A stretch of 12,548 nt of DNA from positions 1 to 12,548 of the forward strand of contig JAFAEL010000269.1 in the NCBI GenBank assembly GCA_023423995.1. The letters run 5' to 3'. This document shows, piece after piece, positions 9,316 through 12,548 of the stretch (position 1 is its first letter; every line of letters begins with the position of its first letter). A model generated the notes under the pieces. It saw only the letters and a program-made list of their open reading frames with translations. It was not told the origin of the DNA and searched no databases. Made by a program: the position numbers and the translations under genes. This DNA comes from Pseudomonadota bacterium. GTDB lineage: Bacteria; Pseudomonadota; Alphaproteobacteria; Rhizobiales; Beijerinckiaceae.

Positions 9316-10490
9316 CCGGCCCGACCCATCTCCCCCAACCGGCGCATGAAGCGCTCGCCCTCGGCCAATTCGTCGAGCGTGATGTATTCGTCCGGCTGGT
9401 GGGCGCGGTCGATGGAGCCCGGGCCGCAGACGACGGTCGGAATGCCCGCCTCCTGAAAACGCCCCGCCTCCGTGCCGTAGGGCACCGTCACCGTCGCATT
9501 GCGGCCGGCGAGCTTCTTCGCGAGCGTCTCGGCCGGAGAGCCCGGCTCGGGGGCGAGGCCGGGCACCAGGACCTCGCGTATGGTCTCGACCCGGCCGAAC
9601 GGGCCGAACCGGTTCAGCCGCGGCAGCACGGTCTCGTTCACGAACCGGTCGAGCCGCGCCGGGATCTCGTCCGGATCGAGGTCGGGCAGGCCGCGGAACT
9701 CCCAGTTCAGGCAGCAGAACTTCGGCAGGATGTTGCGGGCCGTTCCCCCCGTGATTCGCCCGACATGGACGGTCGAATAGGGCGGATCGAACCGGCCGCT
9801 CGGATCGCCGCGCTCCATCATCTCGTCCGCCAAGCGATCGAGCTCCGCCAGGATCTCGCCCGCGGCCATCACGGCGTTGGCGCCCAGATACGGCTTCGAG
9901 GAATGCGCCTCGAAGCCGTGAACCGTGGTGATGAAGGTCGCCACGCTCTTGTGGGCATCGACAACTTCGAGATCCGTCGGTTCGCCGACGATGACGGCCT
10001 GCGGCCGCGGCAGGTCCTGGCCGAAACGGGCGATGGCGTCGGCCACGCCGAGGCAGGTCGTCTCCTCGTCGTAGGAGAGGAGGATGTGGATCGGCGTCTC
10101 CAGGCCGGCGGCGAGGAAGTCCGGCACCGCCGCCAAGGCCAGGGCGTCGAAGCCCTTCATGTCGACGGCGCCACGGCCATAGGCGCGCCCGTCCGCCACC
10201 CGGAGCCGGAACGGGTCGGACGTCCAGTCCTGGCCCTCGACCGACACGCAATCGGTGTGGCCGGAGAGCACGACACCCCCTCGATCCGCCGGCCCGATCG
10301 TCGCGAACAGCGCCTGCTTGTCGCCGGCCGCGTTCGGCACGCGCCAGAACGGCACGTCCCAGCCGCTCAGGTACTCGGCGACGAAATCGATGAGGGGGAT
10401 GTTCGACCTGGAACTCTCAGTGTCGAAGGCCACGAGACGCTCGAGCATTTCGAGCGCCGAGTAGCGCCGGCCCCGAACGGGACCGGTCAA
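9312..10490 (-). CDS. argE: Acetylornithine deacetylase (M20 metallopeptidase family)
   Basis: ArgE hydrolyses N-acetylornithine to ornithine and acetate, the substrate that ArgF then uses. The 392-residue product has the M20 dinuclear zinc site. H78 and D80 are in LSGHTDCVSVEG, bridging D110 in GRGAVDMKGF, catalytic E142 and ligand E143 in LLSYDEETTCLG, E170 in VGEPT and H364 in DRAHQPDEYI. The dimerisation lid lies between (HGFEAHSSKPYLGANAV; TGGTARNILP). The best start is TTG at 10488-10490, ten bases after the apaG stop. The next in-frame ATG is codon 15 (EMLERL) and would cut into a conserved N-terminal segment. The ribosome site is weak, so translation may depend on apaG. Succinyl-diaminopimelate desuccinylase (dapE) is a relative, but the sequence and arginine context favour argE. 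The stop overlaps the stop of the broken toxin gene. Confidence 0.92.
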   Translation of the reverse strand: MTGPVRGRRYSALEMLERLVAFDTESSRSNIPLIDFVAEYLSGWDVPFWRVPNAAGDKQALFATIGPADRGGVVLSGHTDCVSVEGQDWTSDPFRLRVADGRAYGRGAVDMKGFDALALAAVPDFLAAGLETPIHILLSYDEETTCLGVADAIARFGQDLPRPQAVIVGEPTDLEVVDAHKSVATFITTVHGFEAHSSKPYLGANAVMAAGEILAELDRLADEMMERGDPSGRFDPPYSTVHVGRITGGTARNILPKFCCLNWEFRGLPDLDPDEIPARLDRFVNETVLPRLNRFGPFGRVETIREVLVPGLAPEPGSPAETLAKKLAGRNATVTVPYGTEAGRFQEAGIPTVVCGPGSIDRAHQPDEYITLDELAEGERFMRRLGEMGRAG

Positions 10491-10500
10491 GACGCACTCG

Positions 10501-10893
10501 TCAATGGAGGACCCGCTTCACGAAGGGAGAATCCAGGGAGAAGGCCGGGATCTCGGCCCGAAAGGTCTCGCCGTTATCGGCCAGCATCGTGTAGGAGCCC
10601 TGCATCGTGCCGTCCGGCGTGGTGAGGGGGCAGCCGCTCGTATAGGTGAAGCTCTCGCCCGGCCCCAGGGTCGGCTGCTCGCCGACGACACCGGCGCCGC
10701 GCACCTCCTGCACGTTTCCCTCGCCGTCCGTGATGCGCCAGTGCCGGGAGCGCAGCTGCACCCGCGTCGTCGACATGTTCGTGATCTCCACCGTGTAGGC
10801 GAAGAAGAACTTCCGCTTCTCGGGCTGGGACTCCTCTTCGACGAAACGCGGCTCCACGCAAACCCGGATCCCCTGGGTCGTGGCCTTGTACAT
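10501..10893 (-). CDS. apaG: ApaG protein (Co2+/Mg2+ efflux-associated family)
   Basis: The 130-residue product starts MYKATTQGIRVCVEPRFVEE and carries RKFFFAYTVEITNMSTTRVQ, LRSRHWRITDGEGNVQEV, GAGVVGEQPTLGPGESFTYT and SGCPLTTPDGTMQGSYTM. These are the hallmark blocks of ApaG, a small fibronectin-III-like beta protein. Its exact role is unsettled; mutants in enterobacteria affect cobalt resistance and magnesium efflux. I chose the ATG at 10891-10893 because GAGGA (10901-10905, minus strand) sits at a good distance and family members start here. The open frame extends further upstream, but that part has no family similarity. It forms an operon with argE, 10 bases downstream. Confidence 0.95.
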   Translation of the reverse strand: MYKATTQGIRVCVEPRFVEEESQPEKRKFFFAYTVEITNMSTTRVQLRSRHWRITDGEGNVQEVRGAGVVGEQPTLGPGESFTYTSGCPLTTPDGTMQGSYTMLADNGETFRAEIPAFSLDSPFVKRVLH

Positions 10894-10922
10894 GGTCAAG
10901 TCCTCGGGCGACGAACTTAGCC

Positions 10923-10952
10923 TAGGTAAGGCCCCGCTCGGCGGAAGGTCAA
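10923..10952 (-). promoter_or_regulatory. Possible apaG-argE promoter
   Basis: On the minus strand TTGACC (10947-10952), an 18-base spacer and TACCTA (10923-10928) precede the apaG ATG by about 30 bases. The -35 is good (GTTGACC context) and the -10 is poor, as is common in alphaproteobacteria. The predicted leader is short, 20-25 bases. Confidence 0.35.
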
Positions 10953-10995
10953 CGCGCCGAGCAACCGCACCCGCAGCTTGTGTGAAAGGCCAGAT

Positions 10996-11023
10996 TGTAA
11001 GACAGTAAGCCAAACTGTTCACA
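10996..11023 (+). promoter_or_regulatory. Operator-like dyad before the solute-binding protein gene
   Basis: TGTAAGACAGT (10996-11006) and ACTGTTCACA (11014-11023) are near-perfect inverted halves (core ACAGT/ACTGT with TGT...ACA ends) separated by AAGCCAA. The dyad ends at the ribosome-binding site, so a bound repressor or an RNA hairpin could limit expression. I could not identify a convincing -10/-35 pair for this gene. The best -35-like box is TTGTGT at 10978-10983. Confidence 0.45.
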
Positions 11024-11038
11024 GGGAGGGTGCCGGCC

Positions 11039-12007
11039 GTGAGAAGAATCCTGGAAGCCATTTGCCTCCTGCTGCTCACGACCGGACTCGCGGCAGCGGA
11101 AAGCTTCCCGTCCCGGCCCATCACGATGGTGGTCCCGTTCGCGGCAGGCGGGCCGGGCGACGTCATCGGGCGGATCGTCGGCGCCGCGATGGGCCAGAAC
11201 CTCGGCCAGACCGTCGTCATCGAGAATGTGGGCGGGGCGGGCGGCACGATCGGGACCGGCAAGGTCGCGAAGTCGCCCGCGGACGGCTACACGATCCTCC
11301 TCATGCATGTCGGGCAGGCGACGAGCGTGACCCTGTTCCGCAAGCTCAATTACGACCCGGTCGGCGATTTCGAGCCGATCGGTCTCGTGACCGACGTGCC
11401 CATGATCCTGGTATCCCCGAACGAGTTCCCGCCGCGCGACCTGCGCGAGCTCGCGGCCCACATCAGAGAGAACAAGGAGAAGGTGCTGCTGGGCAATGCC
11501 GGGATCGGCTCCGCCTCGCATCTCTGCGGCCTGCTGCTGATGAGCACCCTCGATACGCAGATGACCACCGTCCAGTACCGGGGCGGCGGCCCGGCCCTGA
11601 TCGACATCATGGCGGGCCGCATCGGTCTCTGGTGCGATCCGGCGACGGGCCCGACGCCCTATGTGAAGGAGGGCAAGATGCGCGCCTATGCGGTGACCAC
11701 CAAGGCGCGCCTGCCCACGCTTCCGGACCTCCCGACCGCCCACGAAGCGGGCCTGCCCGGTTTCGAGGTCTCGACCTGGTACGGCCTCTACGCGCCGAAG
11801 GGCACGCCGAAGCCGGTGCTCGATCGCCTGCTCGTCGCGCTGCAGACGGCCCTCAAGGACCCCACCGTCGTGCAGCGGTTCGCCGAGCTCAGCATGCAGC
11901 CCGTCTCGGCCGACAAGGTGAACCCGGCCGCACTGGCCGCCCATCTTCGCGCCGAGGTCGACAAGTGGGCGCCCATCATCCGGAAGGCCGGGGTGCACGC
12001 CGACTGA
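11039..12007 (+). CDS. Periplasmic solute-binding protein, Bug/TctC type (tripartite tricarboxylate transporter family)
   Basis: Bug proteins capture small carboxylates or similar organic solutes in the periplasm, in principle for a TctA/TctB membrane pair. The 322-residue product has a signal peptide (VRRILEAICLLLLTTGLAAA, probable cleavage before ES). The mature protein opens with FPSRPITMVVPFAAGGPGD and continues with ENVGGAGGTIGTGKVAKSPA, DGYTILLMHVG, and VQYRGGGPALIDIMAGRI in the second lobe. STWYGLYAPKGTPKPVLDRL follows near the C-terminus. I prefer the GTG at 11039, nine bases after the AGGGAGG ribosome site (11023-11029). An in-frame GTG at 11030 overlaps that site. No tctA or tctB gene is nearby, so this is an orphan binding protein, as is frequent in this family. 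The ligand cannot be predicted. It ends 10 bases from the convergent ABC-F gene. Confidence 0.93.
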   Translation: MRRILEAICLLLLTTGLAAAESFPSRPITMVVPFAAGGPGDVIGRIVGAAMGQNLGQTVVIENVGGAGGTIGTGKVAKSPADGYTILLMHVGQATSVTLFRKLNYDPVGDFEPIGLVTDVPMILVSPNEFPPRDLRELAAHIRENKEKVLLGNAGIGSASHLCGLLLMSTLDTQMTTVQYRGGGPALIDIMAGRIGLWCDPATGPTPYVKEGKMRAYAVTTKARLPTLPDLPTAHEAGLPGFEVSTWYGLYAPKGTPKPVLDRLLVALQTALKDPTVVQRFAELSMQPVSADKVNPAALAAHLRAEVDKWAPIIRKAGVHAD

Positions 12008-12017
12008 CCGCCGGTCC

Positions 12018-12548
12018 TCAGCCGATCTCCTCGCGCAGGATCTCGAGCTCGAGCCACTCCGTCTCGGCGGCCTCGAGCTCGGCCGCCTTCTCGGCGACCG
12101 CGAGGGAGGCCTTGTCGAAGCCTGCGCGATCGCGGGCGTAGAGGGCCGGGTCGGCGAGCTTCGCCTGGAGCGCCTCGATCTCCCTGGTCAGGGTTTCGAT
12201 GCGGGAGGGCAGCGTCTTGAGCGCGTGCTGCTGGTGGAAGCTGAGCCGCTTCTTCGCATTCGGCTGAGGGGCGGGCGTGGGAGCCGCCTCGGCGCGGGCC
12301 TTGGGGGCGGGCCGGGCGGCGGGTGAGCGCGCCGCGAGGTCGGCGCCGCGCTGCGCCAGCATGTCCGTGTAGCCGCCCGCATATTCCAGCCAGCGGCCAT
12401 TGCCCTCGGGGACGATGACGGAGGTCGCGACGCGGTCGAGGAAGTCGCGATCGTGGCTGATGAGCAGGATCGTCCCCGTATAGTCGCCCAGCATCTCCTC
12501 GAGGACGTCCAGGGTCTCGAGATCGAGGTCGTTCGTCGGCTCGTCGAG
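12018..12548 (-). CDS. uup: ABC-F family ATPase, Uup-like, C-terminal part (gene runs off the window)
   Basis: The 176 visible residues begin inside the second nucleotide-binding domain with the Walker B and D-loop segment LDEPTNDLDLETLDVLEEM. The H-loop follows in LLISHDRDFLDRVATSVIV, then EGNGRWLEYAGGYTDM. Next come an Ala/Pro-rich linker and a C-terminal helical coiled coil (TLPSRIETLTREIEALQAKL and AEKAAELEAAETEWLELE). ABC-F proteins are soluble, have two ATPase domains and act on ribosomes or, for Uup, also bind DNA through the C-terminal coiled coil. The EGNG..EYAGGY block and the C-terminal coil resemble Uup more than Ettabout-type EttA, but other ABC-F subfamilies share such tails. 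The N-terminal ATPase domain and linker are outside the window. Confidence 0.85.
   Translation of the reverse strand, partial: LDEPTNDLDLETLDVLEEMLGDYTGTILLISHDRDFLDRVATSVIVPEGNGRWLEYAGGYTDMLAQRGADLAARSPAARPAPKARAEAAPTPAPQPNAKKRLSFHQQHALKTLPSRIETLTREIEALQAKLADPALYARDRAGFDKASLAVAEKAAELEAAETEWLELEILREEIG

Overview
The window is GC-rich (roughly two-thirds G+C by eye) with tightly packed, often overlapping genes. The gene set and protein features (an enlarged CarB, argD-argF-hslO in one operon, Rhizobiales-style palindromic intergenic repeats) point to an alphaproteobacterium, most likely of the Hyphomicrobiales (Rhizobiales). I cannot name the genus from the sequence alone.

Layout. Bases 1-148 hold the N-terminal part of greA (minus strand). 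Bases 149-874 form a gene-poor gap. It contains a decayed second copy of the carB 3' end (216-337), a dense set of nested inverted repeats (338-660) preceded by a near-consensus minus-strand promoter (667-695), which together look like an unannotated structured RNA gene or a very long greA leader, and a cruciform-forming dispersed repeat (705-767) followed by short direct repeats. carB (875-4342, minus) is complete. A divergent control region (4343-4670) separates it from a plus-strand operon: argD (4671-5888), argF (5885-6820), hslO (6820-7800) and a DUF2332-family gene (7803-8870). These four overlap or nearly touch, so translation is probably coupled. A small plus-strand toxin-antitoxin remnant follows: an intact ribbon-helix-helix antitoxin (8911-9159) and a ParE-type toxin cut to 46 residues (9175-9315). 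The minus-strand pair apaG-argE (10893 to 9312) converges on it. A divergent plus-strand gene (11039-12007) encodes a periplasmic Bug/TctC-type solute-binding protein, and it converges on the 3' end of a Uup-like ABC-F ATPase gene (12018-12548, minus, incomplete).

Functional theme. CarB makes carbamoyl phosphate, which ArgF joins to ornithine to form citrulline. ArgD and ArgE act earlier, on acetylated intermediates that lead to ornithine. The window is therefore mainly an arginine/pyrimidine precursor cluster, with protein-quality genes (hslO, apaG), an elongation factor (greA) and accessory pieces between. carA is not in the window.

The least ordinary part is 149-874. A promoter-driven, highly base-paired segment lies between two directly oriented copies of the carB tail. 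One copy is functional; the other is degraded and sits beside greA. All structural claims here come from reading by hand. No folding, alignment or database search was run.
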